DNA of 39,143 bases from Caballeronia sordidicola (GCF_002220365.1 NZ_MTHB01000042.1:1-39143), one strand, 5' to 3'; counted from the first letter of the stretch, positions 15,485 to 23,119 are shown. Notes: a model not told the origin generated them from the sequence alone. Made by a program: numbers and translations.

Positions 15485-16159
15485 CTAGCTAACATTCTTG
15501 AGAGTGCGACCACTGACAAGGTGTGCTCTATCAGACCCAATCCAATCGGCGTATTGATAGGTCGGGACGTCCGCGCTTCGTTGGCTATCGTCGGCGCTTT
15601 GTTTGGCCAACGCATAAGTGTCTGGCAGTTCCTGCAGGCTTACGCTGTTCGAACCTTCTCCACGTTTTTCAGCCGTGTGTGCCTTGTCGACGAGGTGCGC
15701 CATTTGGATGAGGCTTCCGAAGGCAACGATAACCAGGCCACTGCGGCAGAACCTGGATGCTCCGACCAGCGCCGTTACGGTCGCCGTCTCGATAGAGGTC
15801 GGGGGCAGCGCTCCCGGAGCCGGAGTGAGCATGGCCAGCATGGCTTGTTCCTCTTTGGTCGTCATGATCGTGTCGATACTTACCCAGCAGGTGCCGAACA
15901 AAACAACGCAAGCAGAAACCCAATCGAATCGATCCTCTGCGAGGACAATGTGAAACGGGAAGCTTACGCACAGCGCGCACCAGGCCAGAAGCGCGAGCAC
16001 GAACGCGTAGTTGTGTTGCCCAACCGGTTGCGGATGATGCTTCTTGCGACGATAGATGCTCCGGATGGCCCACACACCGAGCGCAATTGACGTGAAGAAA
16101 AGAAAGGATTCCTGTTGCGACATGCTGAGGATGGCGTGCCCGATAGTTTGGATGGTCAT
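15485..16159 (-). CDS. Membrane protein of unknown function
   Basis: The 224-residue product has at least three membrane segments (about 18-33, 51-71 and 81-99) and a less hydrophobic fourth near 138-156. Its C-terminal 70 residues are polar. It has a basic loop (YRRKKHHPQ) after the first segment, which suggests that side is in the cytosol. I do not recognise the family. There is no strong ribosome-binding site at 16159 or at the second ATG (16123). A promoter-like element lies about 155 bases upstream. Confidence 0.6.
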   Translation of the reverse strand: MTIQTIGHAILSMSQQESFLFFTSIALGVWAIRSIYRRKKHHPQPVGQHNYAFVLALLAWCALCVSFPFHIVLAEDRFDWVSACVVLFGTCWVSIDTIMTTKEEQAMLAMLTPAPGALPPTSIETATVTALVGASRFCRSGLVIVAFGSLIQMAHLVDKAHTAEKRGEGSNSVSLQELPDTYALAKQSADDSQRSADVPTYQYADWIGSDRAHLVSGRTLKNVS

Positions 16160-16314
16160 TTTGTTTGGTCGGTAGTTGTTCGTTTGAACGGGCCTTGACC
16201 AACATGCTTATACCCGCCTAGCAGATGCAGCATCGTTCACTTTCTCCCGGGATAATGGGCATATTTGGCGTCGGTTACGGCTTCTGTTTACTCAAATCTG
16301 AATGATCGATGTTG

Positions 16315-16343
16315 ATTTTAATCACTTATATACATGAGCACAA
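16315..16343 (-). promoter_or_regulatory. Promoter closely matching the traLEKBVA promoter
   Basis: TTGTGC (16338-16343), a 17-base spacer and TAAAAT (16315-16320) on the minus strand. The spacer and surroundings share long identities with the promoter at 4878-4906, including TTGATTTTAATCACT and a CATGA block. It would drive the membrane-protein gene starting at 16159, with a leader of about 150 bases. Confidence 0.55.
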
Positions 16344-16350
16344 TTTATAT

Positions 16351-16376
16351 AAATGCGTTTCGGCATGGACGCATTT
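16351..16376. promoter_or_regulatory. Inverted repeat upstream of the promoter
   Basis: AAATGCGT (16351-16358) and ACGCATTT (16369-16376) are perfect 8-base arms separated by 10 bases, placed just upstream of the -35 box of the promoter at 16315-16343. The position suits an activator or repressor site. No equivalent repeat was seen at the 4878 promoter. Confidence 0.4.
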
Positions 16377-16602
16377 GACGTGTCAACCTGAATGGCCGTG
16401 TGGAAGCGTTACCTCACCGTCTATCTGCGGATAGTCGGTGAAAGAAGGGCGGCGTAGAAAGGGGGTGCTCGCTGGCTTTGCGTTTACCTAACGGCCGTCT
16501 GTTGCTGCGAGTTTCGGTGCCAGGTGATGATTGAACCGGAGCACGCCGGCATCCGACCACGATTGGTGGTCGTTTGTGAGCGGCGGTGAACGACGCGGAC
16601 GG

Positions 16603-17289
16603 CTATTGAGCGGGGATCACACGAATCTGGCTCGCAGGCATAGGGACGACTACGCCGTTTTTGCTGGCCGCTGCGGCAGCCGTTGCACTTGCGGCCCCTC
16701 GTTTCAGCTGCTTGCCGTCCGCCTCGCCTTGAGTGAACGAGGGCCATGGAACAAATGGCTTCGAATAATCTCTCCCGAAAACGACCAGATTCGGACAGCG
16801 GTACACCACTGTGTTGCCGTCAAGCCAGACGAGAACAGCGGTTTCACACTTGACGTTTGGGCCAACGAAAGACGGGGCGACCACGCCGGCCTGGTCGGGA
16901 TGGCGAAAAAACATCCAGTGATCCGCCACGGTTCCGCAGATGTACAGCCCCGCAGCGACAGCCCATATCGCCATGCCGAACCGCACTCCCGGCCCATTTC
17001 GCACCGACCTCTCACGAGTGAGCAGAATGAGCCGCCCTCCGAACAGGAGAACGGTGAGCACACCGAAACCGAAGAAGGCGACGGGCGACCAGTTATAGGC
17101 GTCGCCGGCGATCCCTTTCCGAGGGTCGGGCACCAGCTCGAATCCGAGCAGCAAGCCGAGGGCGCCGGTAAGGCAGCAGAGGAAATGGGCTTGGGCGATC
17201 AGCGCTTCGCGGCCCTTCGCAGCCAGACCGCGGATGGCCAGAATGAGGTTCGCGTATGCGGCGAACAGGAAGACGGGCAGAAATACCAT
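16603..17289 (-). CDS. Multi-spanning membrane protein of unknown function
   Basis: This 228-residue protein has four hydrophobic segments: about 2-20, 32-52 (AHFLCCLTGALGLLLGFEL), 70-88 (AFFGFGVLTVLLFGGRLIL) and 104-122. A non-membrane C-terminal part contains two Cys (KCETAV and YRCPN) and an Ala-rich tail. I do not recognise the family. It starts about 40 bases after the HTH gene ends and GGAGAAG lies 8 bases or so ahead of the ATG, so it probably belongs to the operon beginning at 17979. Confidence 0.6.
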   Translation of the reverse strand: MVFLPVFLFAAYANLILAIRGLAAKGREALIAQAHFLCCLTGALGLLLGFELVPDPRKGIAGDAYNWSPVAFFGFGVLTVLLFGGRLILLTRERSVRNGPGVRFGMAIWAVAAGLYICGTVADHWMFFRHPDQAGVVAPSFVGPNVKCETAVLVWLDGNTVVYRCPNLVVFGRDYSKPFVPWPSFTQGEADGKQLKRGAASATAAAAASKNGVVVPMPASQIRVIPAQ

Positions 17290-17330
17290 TCGTTCGACTT
17301 CTCCGTTAAAGCCCGTGCGTGCGAGTCATC

Positions 17331-17552
17331 TCAGGCAATCGGTTTCTTCAGTGCCTTCAGGCGTCGCTCTAGCGCTTCGACGGCCCAATCTGGACACGGA
17401 CGTGCGCTTGCGCTGCCAGGCGTCGCCAGCCACGCCCTAACCGTGCGAGGTGCACACGGGCGCTGGAGCTGTGCCGCTATGAGGTTTGCGCTTTCAACCT
17501 GAGTGATTTTCGACAACGCAAGCAACTGGAGGTATCGGTCTCGGTTGGTCAT
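17331..17552 (-). CDS. Small helix-turn-helix-like protein
   Basis: The 73-residue protein has the shape of a small DNA-binding regulator: a helix (RDRYLQLLALSKI), then TQVESANLIAAQL and a likely recognition part (CAPRTVRAWLATPG), ending in a basic helix (VEALERRLKALKKP). The resemblance to phage Cro-type HTH proteins is by pattern only. Its ATG overlaps the end of the preceding gene in an ATGA (17549-17552), which was important for recognising that the preceding gene is frameshifted. Confidence 0.6.
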   Translation of the reverse strand: MTNRDRYLQLLALSKITQVESANLIAAQLQRPCAPRTVRAWLATPGSASARPCPDWAVEALERRLKALKKPIA

Positions 17553-17979
17553 TGAATCATGATGGGGATTGACGTGGGCACCTTGCCGATCTTAGCATCC
17601 CGCATTGTGATATTACCGGCGCGAGCGCTTGCATAGTTCAGTGATCCGGGACTTGGTTTTCCGCCAACCGTTACGCCTGTCAGTTGGGTGCTCGACACCA
17701 CCAGGACTGAGCATAAGCGATGCCGGCGACTACCTCAAAGCCGGTGAGCACAAACCCGTTCGGCCCCATCCACGCAAGCGTCGCATCGTGCAGTTCAGGA
17801 ATCGGCTGCACATCGTTGGTGCCGGACATTTGGAACCGGGCGATGTTCGAATACCGATTGAACTGGTGGGACATATTCTGCACGACCACCATGTCTCCAT
17901 ACGCGGGCTCTGCCGTCTGAATCTCCTGCTGAGATAGCACTTTGCCGCGGCGAAGCCTCGGAGTTACTTTCATCAGCAT
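17549..17979 (-). pseudogene. Frameshifted gene of unknown function
   Basis: The first 90 or so residues read in one frame from ATG 17979 (GGAG 6 bases ahead) through VVAGIAYAQ, which then meets a stop after WWCRAPN. A protein-like continuation in the next frame (SSTQLTGVTVGGKPSPGSL, then GKVPTSIPIMIQ) runs to a TGA at 17549-17551 that overlaps the next gene's ATG. One missing base near 17712, probably a G after CAG, restores a 143-residue protein. The overlap is strong evidence that the original gene ended there. Family unknown. It could also be a sequencing error. Confidence 0.7.
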
Positions 17980-18032
17980 GAGGGGCTCCAGAAGTCGGAG
18001 GTTTTTTCCATTGCTGGCGCTCCACGGACTAC

Positions 18033-18050
18033 ACTGTATAAAAACACAGT
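18033..18050. promoter_or_regulatory. LexA-type box
   Basis: CTGT (18034-18037), 8 bases, then ACAG (18046-18049), extended by one flanking A and T, match the CTGT-N8-ACAG form of SOS boxes in enterobacteria and beta-proteobacteria. It lies between the divergent genes starting at 17979 and 18063. TATTAT (18050-18055) just beside it could be the -10 of the right-hand gene, and reads TATAAT on the other strand (18051-18056). SOS control is an inference. Confidence 0.6.
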
Positions 18051-18062
18051 ATTATAGCCACC

Positions 18063-18332
18063 ATGAGTCGACTTACCGACGATTCTAACGCCGTCGAATT
18101 CTACGAAGAACGCGTTGCGATCATGCACTTTGACGGCGGTCTAAAGGGCTATGACGCCGAACACTTCGCGCGCGTTGCCACCTGGCGATTTTGCCGTCGA
18201 ACTGGATTTGACGAGCCGGATACCGTGGTCTACCGGATGCTGTGTCGGGACATGACTGGCAGTGAACCGACCGCGCCGGGAACGGGTAATGCAAATGAAG
18301 AATGCATCGTCAAGGATCAAATATGGACTTAG
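18063..18332 (+). CDS. Small acidic protein of unknown function
   Basis: An 89-residue protein containing AVEFYEERVAIMHFDGG and ARVATWRFCRRTGFDEP; no family recognised. The ATG is 7 bases after a TATTAT -10 box with no Shine-Dalgarno sequence, so translation may start at the 5' end of the message. The LexA-type box overlaps this promoter. The end overlaps the start of the NinX-like gene by 10 bases, so the two were probably co-transcribed. Confidence 0.6.
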   Translation: MSRLTDDSNAVEFYEERVAIMHFDGGLKGYDAEHFARVATWRFCRRTGFDEPDTVVYRMLCRDMTGSEPTAPGTGNANEECIVKDQIWT

Positions 18333-18654
18333 CCATACTCGATTACTGGGTTAGCCGTGCCGAGCGAATGAATGAAACACACGAGCAACCCTGCGCGCCG
18401 TTGATCGTCCGCAACTATTCGTCTGACCAAAACACGCCGAGCCGATCATCTCGCGCGAGCAGATCGTCATCAGCCACATCGTCGATGCAGAGCTCGGCGA
18501 AAAGTCGATCGCCTGGGTCGAACACTCCGGCAACGCCGATCGCCACACTCCGGGCGCGAAGATATGGATGGGCGATACCGAGCTGGAAGCAGCAATGCTC
18601 TGCTACCTCAGTGTGAAATTTGGCGACGAACTGAGCGAAGCCTTTTTCATTTGA
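18323..18654 (+). pseudogene. NinX/DUF2591-like phage gene, frameshifted
   Basis: The frame begins at ATG 18323 with AAGGA upstream and reads LAILDYWVSRAERM and PLIVRNYSSDQN, which fits the start of phage NinX-type (DUF2591) proteins. After about 18435 the same frame becomes Ser-rich nonsense. The neighbouring frame continues the family pattern: AEPIISREQIVISH, then DTELEAAMLCYLSVKFGDEL, ending at TGA 18652-18654. A one-base deletion between 18423 and 18440 explains this. No slippery sequence is evident, so programmed frameshifting is unlikely. It suggests decayed phage-derived cargo. Confidence 0.68.
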
Positions 18655-18686
18655 AATCAGCGACGTTTCTTGGCTGTACGCTTACG

Positions 18687-18995
18687 CTACTGCGCAGCAT
18701 TAAATATCGCGCCGGCGGCCAATTGGACTTTGAAATCTTCGGGCGAAACCGATTCGCCGCGCGCTGAGCCGCAGCTCGAACACGTCCCGGCCGATTCGTC
18801 ATCATTCAACGGCGTCACGGCTCCGCAGGCAGGTGCCAGGCATCTAAAAAATCCACTCGTAGTTGTTACCCAACGTTGTCGTCGATCTACGCAACCCCGA
18901 ACATATCCAGCAAAGCTCTTGTCACTGCTCGACGCGCCCGAGCTTGACGAGCCTGGAATCGATCGCTCCTTTGGTGCGTCCGTGCAGCTGCGCAA
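18687..18995 (-). CDS. Zinc-ribbon-like small protein (start uncertain)
   Basis: The C-terminal half is convincing: FFRCLAPACGAVTP and GTCSSCGSARGES form a CX4C...CX2C zinc ribbon, followed by EDFKVQLAAGAIFNAAQ. The first 40 or so residues from ATG 18995 overlap the previous gene in another frame and look artificial. No other ATG or GTG exists in frame, so the true start may have been lost or lie in the overlap. A nucleic-acid-binding role is a guess from the ribbon. Confidence 0.4.
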   Translation of the reverse strand: MRSCTDAPKERSIPGSSSSGASSSDKSFAGYVRGCVDRRQRWVTTTSGFFRCLAPACGAVTPLNDDESAGTCSSCGSARGESVSPEDFKVQLAAGAIFNAAQ

Positions 18996-19260
18996 GATCT
19001 TTCGGCGACACGCCGGCGTCGAACGACTTTAGTAGCCTTGCATCCTCCACCTCCGACCACGAACGGCCCGCATTCGCCGGCCGCTCACGGACAGCTCGCG
19101 CGGGTGGAGCGAGCTTTTCCAGTTCTTTCACGGCGAAAAAGAGCGCCCGGATTACCTGCGGGTTATTGAACGGGCTTTGCTCGGCGAGGACCTCTCCAGT
19201 TTCGGGATCAATGCCGCGCGCCAGTCTCTCAAGAGTCGTTTTCGCTTCAACGGGATTCAT
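18922..19260 (-). CDS. SANT/HTH-like small regulator candidate
   Basis: A 112-residue protein. The N-terminus resembles a helical domain (DPETGEVLAEQSPFNNPQVIRA) shortened here to key parts: LAEQSPFNNPQVIRALF. The C-terminus has a DNA-binding pattern: RSWSEVEDARLLKSFDAG, then KDLAQLHGRTKGAIDSRLV, a Myb/GcrA-like helical fold. Proteins with this tail occur in Burkholderia as uncharacterised genes. The ribosome-binding site is weak. It stands alone between the zinc-ribbon frame and the RES toxin gene. Confidence 0.65.
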   Translation of the reverse strand: MNPVEAKTTLERLARGIDPETGEVLAEQSPFNNPQVIRALFFAVKELEKLAPPARAVRERPANAGRSWSEVEDARLLKSFDAGVSPKDLAQLHGRTKGAIDSRLVKLGRVEQ

Positions 19261-19327
19261 GCTGCACCATTCCGCCTGTCCTGGTCCTGTTGGTTGGGCG
19301 ACCGAGTAGTCTCGATCGCCGCTGAAT

Positions 19328-19798
19328 TCACTTGAAAAGCCGCCGGTCGAGCTCGAAGCGCTGTTTATGCAACACCTGCACGTGCTTCATACTCGCATGC
19401 ACCGGATTCAGAATCAGGTTGTCGTCACTCGGGCACACGACGGACGGCACTCGCATCACGAGCCGTTTGCGCTCCTCCAGCCATTTCCGCGCGAGATCGA
19501 CCGTTGAGGCCGGGTCATGGTCCAGCGCGTCCCAGTCGTCGGGCAGCTCCGGGACGTAGGCGTTCGACACCGCCTTGTCCGGCACTTCCAATGTGACCAG
19601 ATAAAAGTTGGCCACCGGGAGGAGGCCCGATGCGTGCACGCGTGCCTCGAGGACCGCCGTCGACGCGTAGCAGCACGTGTACAACACCGGCACGCCCCTC
19701 GGATTCCATCGACCGCCCGCGAGGGCGGCACCGTTGCCACTGAGGTCATCGGCCCGGTACCTGCCGGGCTTCTCTTTCGCGAGACGAAACACCTTCAT
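19328..19798 (-). CDS. RES-domain toxin
   Basis: A 156-residue RES-family protein, the toxin of RES/Xre type II pairs. Known members (ParT, MbcT, Res) are ADP-ribosyltransferase-fold enzymes that break down or transfer NAD+. Visible family residues are an N-terminal VFRLAKEKPGRYRADDLSG with Arg at 14, the hallmark GGRWNPRGVPVLYTC (28-42), and a conserved Glu in AVLEARVH (51), with DDWDALD later. Its start overlaps the antitoxin stop in an ATGA, which is typical coupling. All expected blocks are present, so the toxin is probably active. Confidence 0.92.
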   Translation of the reverse strand: MKVFRLAKEKPGRYRADDLSGNGAALAGGRWNPRGVPVLYTCCYASTAVLEARVHASGLLPVANFYLVTLEVPDKAVSNAYVPELPDDWDALDHDPASTVDLARKWLEERKRLVMRVPSVVCPSDDNLILNPVHASMKHVQVLHKQRFELDRRLFK

Positions 19799-20319
19799 AC
19801 GGTGACGCCATATTCGAGCCGCATAAGAATGTCGCGGACGCGATCGAACCCCGTTTGCGTATCCAGCATGTCTAGCGGCCGTTCGCCGCGCAACTGGACG
19901 CTAGGTCGCATCAACCATTCGGCGGCCAGCTTCTCATCTTCGAGCACGTCCGTGGCTTGCGCGTAGATCAGCATCGTGCGCGCGGCACGGTCCGCTTCAC
20001 TCGCGCTGAGCCGCTCGCCCTGGGAAATCTTGCGGTTGATCGTGCTGCTAGGAAGACGCAGACTGGCAAGTAACGACTGCACGGGAATGTCCAGCAGTTC
20101 GTTGGCGATTCGGCTGACAATCACCGCTTCCATACCATCGCGAATCAGGCCGGATTGCTCGATCGGGCCCAGGCCAAGAAAGAACTTGAAGTCGTCGTCT
20201 TCAGCGCCCAGCCCGCTGGTATCGATATGCGCGAGCCGGGTGGCCGCCAGCTTCTCTGCCGGCGCGCCGACCTTGGCTTTGCGCGATTGCTGCCTTCCTG
20301 CGATTGCTTCTGCGGTCAT
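19795..20319 (-). CDS. Xre/MbcA/ParS-type antitoxin
   Basis: The 174-residue partner of the RES toxin. It has a disordered basic N-terminus and a central HTH (LLASLRLPSSTINRKISQGE) typical of the family. The C-terminal domain is the toxin-binding DUF2384-like part (ATDVLEDEKLAAEWLMRP, with LDTQTGFDRVRDILMRLE at the end). The ATG at 20319 has GGGAA upstream; a TTG at 20331 is less likely. It presumably represses the promoter at 20352-20379, because an inverted repeat spans the promoter. Confidence 0.9.
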   Translation of the reverse strand: MTAEAIAGRQQSRKAKVGAPAEKLAATRLAHIDTSGLGAEDDDFKFFLGLGPIEQSGLIRDGMEAVIVSRIANELLDIPVQSLLASLRLPSSTINRKISQGERLSASEADRAARTMLIYAQATDVLEDEKLAAEWLMRPSVQLRGERPLDMLDTQTGFDRVRDILMRLEYGVTV

Positions 20320-20349
20320 GGCGTTTCCCAAATGGTTAATTGCTGATTC

Positions 20350-20379
20350 CCATTATATTCTTTCCATAATGGATAGCAA
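20350..20379 (-). promoter_or_regulatory. Promoter and operator of the RES/Xre pair
   Basis: On the minus strand TTGCTA (20374-20379) and TATAAT (20352-20357) are 16 bases apart. Inverted repeat CCATTAT (20350-20356) and ATAATGG (20366-20372) covers the -10 box and spacer, the expected place for an autoregulatory antitoxin site. It lies 30 bases upstream of the antitoxin ATG. Confidence 0.75.
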
Positions 20380-20576
20380 GTCTTGCCCATTTGGGTAAAT
20401 TGATGTACGCCTGTCGTCAACCGACCCAACCCCAGCCTACGAGGGTGTACCGGGATGTATGCACGGTCCTCACTTGAATTGCCTATGGATAGATCGTCGG
20501 CCTCCGCACTCCCCTCAAAATCGTGCACTCTCTCGTCTTCGGGTAACATGAATCGCCGGAACAATGGAGGCCCACG

Positions 20577-21335
20577 ATGTCGCGCGAACAGTTCCCTGTG
20601 AACCACCCGGAAGCGTGGCCGACCGAGCTGCGGCAGCAGCTAGAAAAGTATCGCAAACTCTTGCTCAATTGGGAGATTTCACCCGGCTCGGTGAGCGCGC
20701 CCTCGTACGACAACGCGATGTACGCCTTAAGAAATATGCTCGATTCGTACGCGATCACCGGGTGGCATTGCACGCGTCTTACTGATGCCGAAATAGGGCA
20801 CATCAAGCACCGCGGCATGCAATTGCCTGATGGTGCGATGTTAGGTCGGCGCATCGCTATGCTGGAAGGAACGGGTGAGATACCGCGAGATATTGCCCTG
20901 CGACTAGTTGTGAAAAATCAGGCCAATGACAGCAATCGCGCAAGCAGGCTTTGGTTCTGCTTCTTTCCGCCCCATTTGGCCGGTGAAAATGGAGTCGGTC
21001 GATTCTTCCGGAACTGGGGTGGCGAGGCGCTCTATAACTCCCACGAAAGGGATCCAGAAACTTCACCCATCATTCGCAGAATTGGGACGCCATGCATTGT
21101 CGAGGCAAGCGTGCCAATTGCCTCGCTCGCTCAGCATGGCGGGCTTGTTTTCAAGATCGTTCGCCGTTTCCTGATCAGTCACGGCTATCAAACGAGTGAA
21201 CGCGTCGAGCACGAAGATCAAAGCGTTCATCCTATTCCAGCGGAATGCGTCCGGCGGGTGATTGTGTATCCGGAATCGGATTTCCTGGCGCTGACGCGGT
21301 GCTCCACTTGGCGCGAACCGCTTACGATTCGTTGA
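20577..21335 (+). CDS. Protein of unknown function with a GWHCTRLT motif
   Basis: This 252-residue protein has a helical N-terminus (residues 1-55), then AITGWHCTRLTDAEIGHIKH and a Gly-rich, strand-rich C-terminal part (GENGVGRFFRNWGGEALY, CIVEASVPIASLA, RRVIVYPESDFLAL). I recall similar uncharacterised proteins with the HCTRLT motif in other bacteria but no experimental function. The fold hints at an enzyme of the ADP-ribosyl-type or phospholipase-like kind only very loosely. GGAGG lies 7 bases before the ATG. It is transcribed away from the RES/Xre pair and convergent with the next gene. Confidence 0.65.
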   Translation: MSREQFPVNHPEAWPTELRQQLEKYRKLLLNWEISPGSVSAPSYDNAMYALRNMLDSYAITGWHCTRLTDAEIGHIKHRGMQLPDGAMLGRRIAMLEGTGEIPRDIALRLVVKNQANDSNRASRLWFCFFPPHLAGENGVGRFFRNWGGEALYNSHERDPETSPIIRRIGTPCIVEASVPIASLAQHGGLVFKIVRRFLISHGYQTSERVEHEDQSVHPIPAECVRRVIVYPESDFLALTRCSTWREPLTIR

Positions 21336-21358
21336 CGTACACGCTCGACCTAATGGAA

Positions 21359-21814
21359 TCAGTCCTCGCCTTCGCCGGTGGCCAACCAATCGTCGGCCGA
21401 CGGGGATGTCCGTCCGCGGTGTCCGTTTTCGATCGTCACGATAAGTCGTGCGGCCGTGCCACGCAGACGGCCCTCTCCGAGGAACCGGGACTCGATGTGC
21501 CCGCGTTTCATCGACAAGGTCACGACAACATCGTCTGTAACCGCGCTAAGGCGGAATTCGTCGTCTTCGATGGATTCAAAAAATCGCCACTGCACACTCG
21601 AAATCCCCGGCAGGACGAATTCCAACTCAGGAGTCGAGATCTGATCGCCCTCTCGCAATGATAGGAGCGCCTCTGGAGCGCGTGACCGGTGAGCCGAGTG
21701 CAGTGAGAGGATGACGGCACTATTCAGTACCACCATCGTGCGAAGGTGAAGGGCTGCGTAGGCCTCGACTGGTCCCAGTCTCACGTATGTGCTTTCGCGA
21801 TGAGGAAATGACAC
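21359..21814 (-). CDS. Protein of unknown function, last gene of the Xre-led operon
   Basis: A 151-residue soluble protein rich in beta-strand patterns (YAALHLRTMVVLNSAVILSL, then FVLPGISSVQWRFFES and TDDVVVTLSMKRGHIESRFL). I do not recognise it. It begins 16 bases after the small gene ending at 21831 and runs in the same direction, so it likely belongs to the operon starting at 23755 that the IS element now divides. It is convergent with the 20577 gene. Confidence 0.55.
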   Translation of the reverse strand: MSFPHRESTYVRLGPVEAYAALHLRTMVVLNSAVILSLHSAHRSRAPEALLSLREGDQISTPELEFVLPGISSVQWRFFESIEDDEFRLSAVTDDVVVTLSMKRGHIESRFLGEGRLRGTAARLIVTIENGHRGRTSPSADDWLATGEGED

Positions 21815-21830
21815 GTTATAAAGCGCCTCT

Positions 21831-21968
21831 TCACGGCAGCACGGTTGTCAAAACGAACCGCTTTCGCAAGCAGCAGCGGTCTACTCCTTCGAACAGCACG
21901 ATCACGCCACCCCGGCCGACATAGCCATTTTCTTCGCGCCAACGGCGAGCAACAGCGATGAGATTCAT
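21831..21968 (-). CDS. Short protein resembling a truncated Burkholderia family
   Basis: Encodes 45 residues beginning MNLIAVARRWREENGYVGRG, with AGGAAAGG at good spacing before the ATG. The opening resembles a small protein family that I recall in Burkholderia plasmids and phages, usually somewhat longer. The present C-terminus (GVDRCCLRKRF...) does not fit that memory, so an ancestral frameshift or truncation is likely. It would be translated after the gene that originally ended at 21979. Confidence 0.55.
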   Translation of the reverse strand: MNLIAVARRWREENGYVGRGGVIVLFEGVDRCCLRKRFVLTTVLP

Positions 21969-21981
21969 AAGTCCTTTCCTA

Positions 21982-21990
21982 CTCGTGGCC
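21982..21990. repeat. Target-site duplication, left copy
   Basis: CTCGTGGCC directly precedes the IS5-family element and is repeated exactly at 23120-23128. A 9-base duplication is long for IS5 but lies in the range reported for some subgroups. Removing the IS and one copy restores the 3' end of the interrupted gene with its TAG stop. Confidence 0.9.
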
Positions 21991-23119
21991 GGCGTTGTTG
22001 CAAAAAGCGATCGCTGCAGGGGGTGACGTTTACGCGCAACGGTCGTGGAGCTGCCTCTGTTAACTCGCGGAGGAATTGCGTAGATTCTCGATATTTGGCG
22101 GGAAGATGCGCAAGGACAAACGCAAGAGCCGCGAGCCTAAAGGCGTATATCGAGTCAGGAACTGGACGGAGTACAACGCAGGGCTGATCGCACGAGGCAG
22201 CTTGACCATGTGGATCGACGAGAGCGCATTCACGAGCGGGAGCGAGACGAGACCTGTCAAGCGCGGCAGGCCGCAGGTCTACTCCGACCCAGTGATTCAG
22301 GCCGTGCTCACGCTCAAGCACGTTTATCATTTGACGCTTCGGGCTGCTCAGGGCTTTGTGCAAAGTCTTCGCAAACTCGCATTTGGGGACCTGCCGGTGC
22401 CCAACTATACGACGCTAAGCCGCCGTTCACAGGAGCTTCAGGTCACGTTGCCCGAGATGTCGAGCGGCGACCCGATTCATCTGGTTATCGATAGTACGGG
22501 CGTGAAGGTCTTTGGTGAAGGCGAATGGAAGGTGCGCAAGCACGGCTACTCCAAGCGGCGGACCTGGCGTAAGGTCCATCTTGGGCTGGACGTGAAGACG
22601 GGCCAGATACGCGCGGCGCTGATGACGCATCAGGACGTCGACGACGCAAGTGCATTGCCGGGTTTGTTGGCGCAGATTCCTACCGATGAACCCATCGATA
22701 CGGTAGGCGGTGACGGTGCCTACGATACAAAGCAGTGCCATAAGGTGATTGACGGGCGCAGCGCTACGCCGTCGATTCCGCCACGCGAGGGGGCGAAGCC
22801 TTGGCCTGAGGGTACGCCCGGAGCAAGCTGGCGAAATGAAGCGATCAACGGAATTGCGCGAGACGGCCGGGACGAATGGAAGAAGCACAGTGGCTACCAT
22901 CGACGTTCGCTGATCGAAAATACGATGTACCGGTTTAAAACGCTCACGGGGAATTGTCTATCGGCGCGCTGCATTGGTTCACAAGCGACGGAGGTCGCCA
23001 TCCGTGTTGGCATCATCAACCACATGGTCACACTTGCACGCCCGCAGTCCGCGCGTATTTCATGAATTTAGAATCGCGGGTGTACGCCCGCCTGAACTGT
23101 CGATTTTTGCAACAACGCC
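21991..23119 (+). mobile_element. IS5-family insertion sequence (first copy)
   Basis: A 1129-base element bounded by inverted repeats starting GGCGTTGTTGCAAAAA on the left and the same sequence on the right strand, with about 17 of 20 terminal bases matched. It has one transposase gene and is flanked by the 9-base duplication CTCGTGGCC. It has inserted near the 3' end of a small gene in a minus-strand operon. Both ends and the transposase frame are intact, so it is probably recent and mobile. The subgroup within IS5 was not determined. Confidence 0.93.
22106..23065 (+). CDS. IS5-family DDE transposase
   Basis: This 319-residue enzyme cuts and joins the IS ends. The N-terminal helical part (YHLTLRAAQGFVQSLRKLAF) precedes the DDE core: first Asp in HLVIDSTGVKVFGEGEW, second in TVGGDGAYDTKQCH, and the Glu region in HRRSLIENTMYRFKTLTGN. 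The Y-(2)-R-(3)-E-(6)-K signature of IS5-type enzymes is visible in YHRRSLIENTMYRFK. The ATG at 22106 was chosen; a TTG at 22076 would add 10 residues. The frame is intact. Confidence 0.9.
   Translation: MRKDKRKSREPKGVYRVRNWTEYNAGLIARGSLTMWIDESAFTSGSETRPVKRGRPQVYSDPVIQAVLTLKHVYHLTLRAAQGFVQSLRKLAFGDLPVPNYTTLSRRSQELQVTLPEMSSGDPIHLVIDSTGVKVFGEGEWKVRKHGYSKRRTWRKVHLGLDVKTGQIRAALMTHQDVDDASALPGLLAQIPTDEPIDTVGGDGAYDTKQCHKVIDGRSATPSIPPREGAKPWPEGTPGASWRNEAINGIARDGRDEWKKHSGYHRRSLIENTMYRFKTLTGNCLSARCIGSQATEVAIRVGIINHMVTLARPQSARIS

Larger units (their letters stand above)
16160..16602. other. Intergenic region with a tra-like promoter
   Basis: About 440 bases. The supported content is a minus-strand promoter (16315-16343) and an inverted repeat (16351-16376), listed separately. 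No protein frame here looks real; the remainder (16380-16600) holds nothing I can support. Confidence 0.5.

Noticed and set aside
18420..18440. Programmed frameshift in the NinX-like gene
   Set aside because: No XXXYYYZ slippery sequence or downstream stem was seen; a one-base deletion is simpler.
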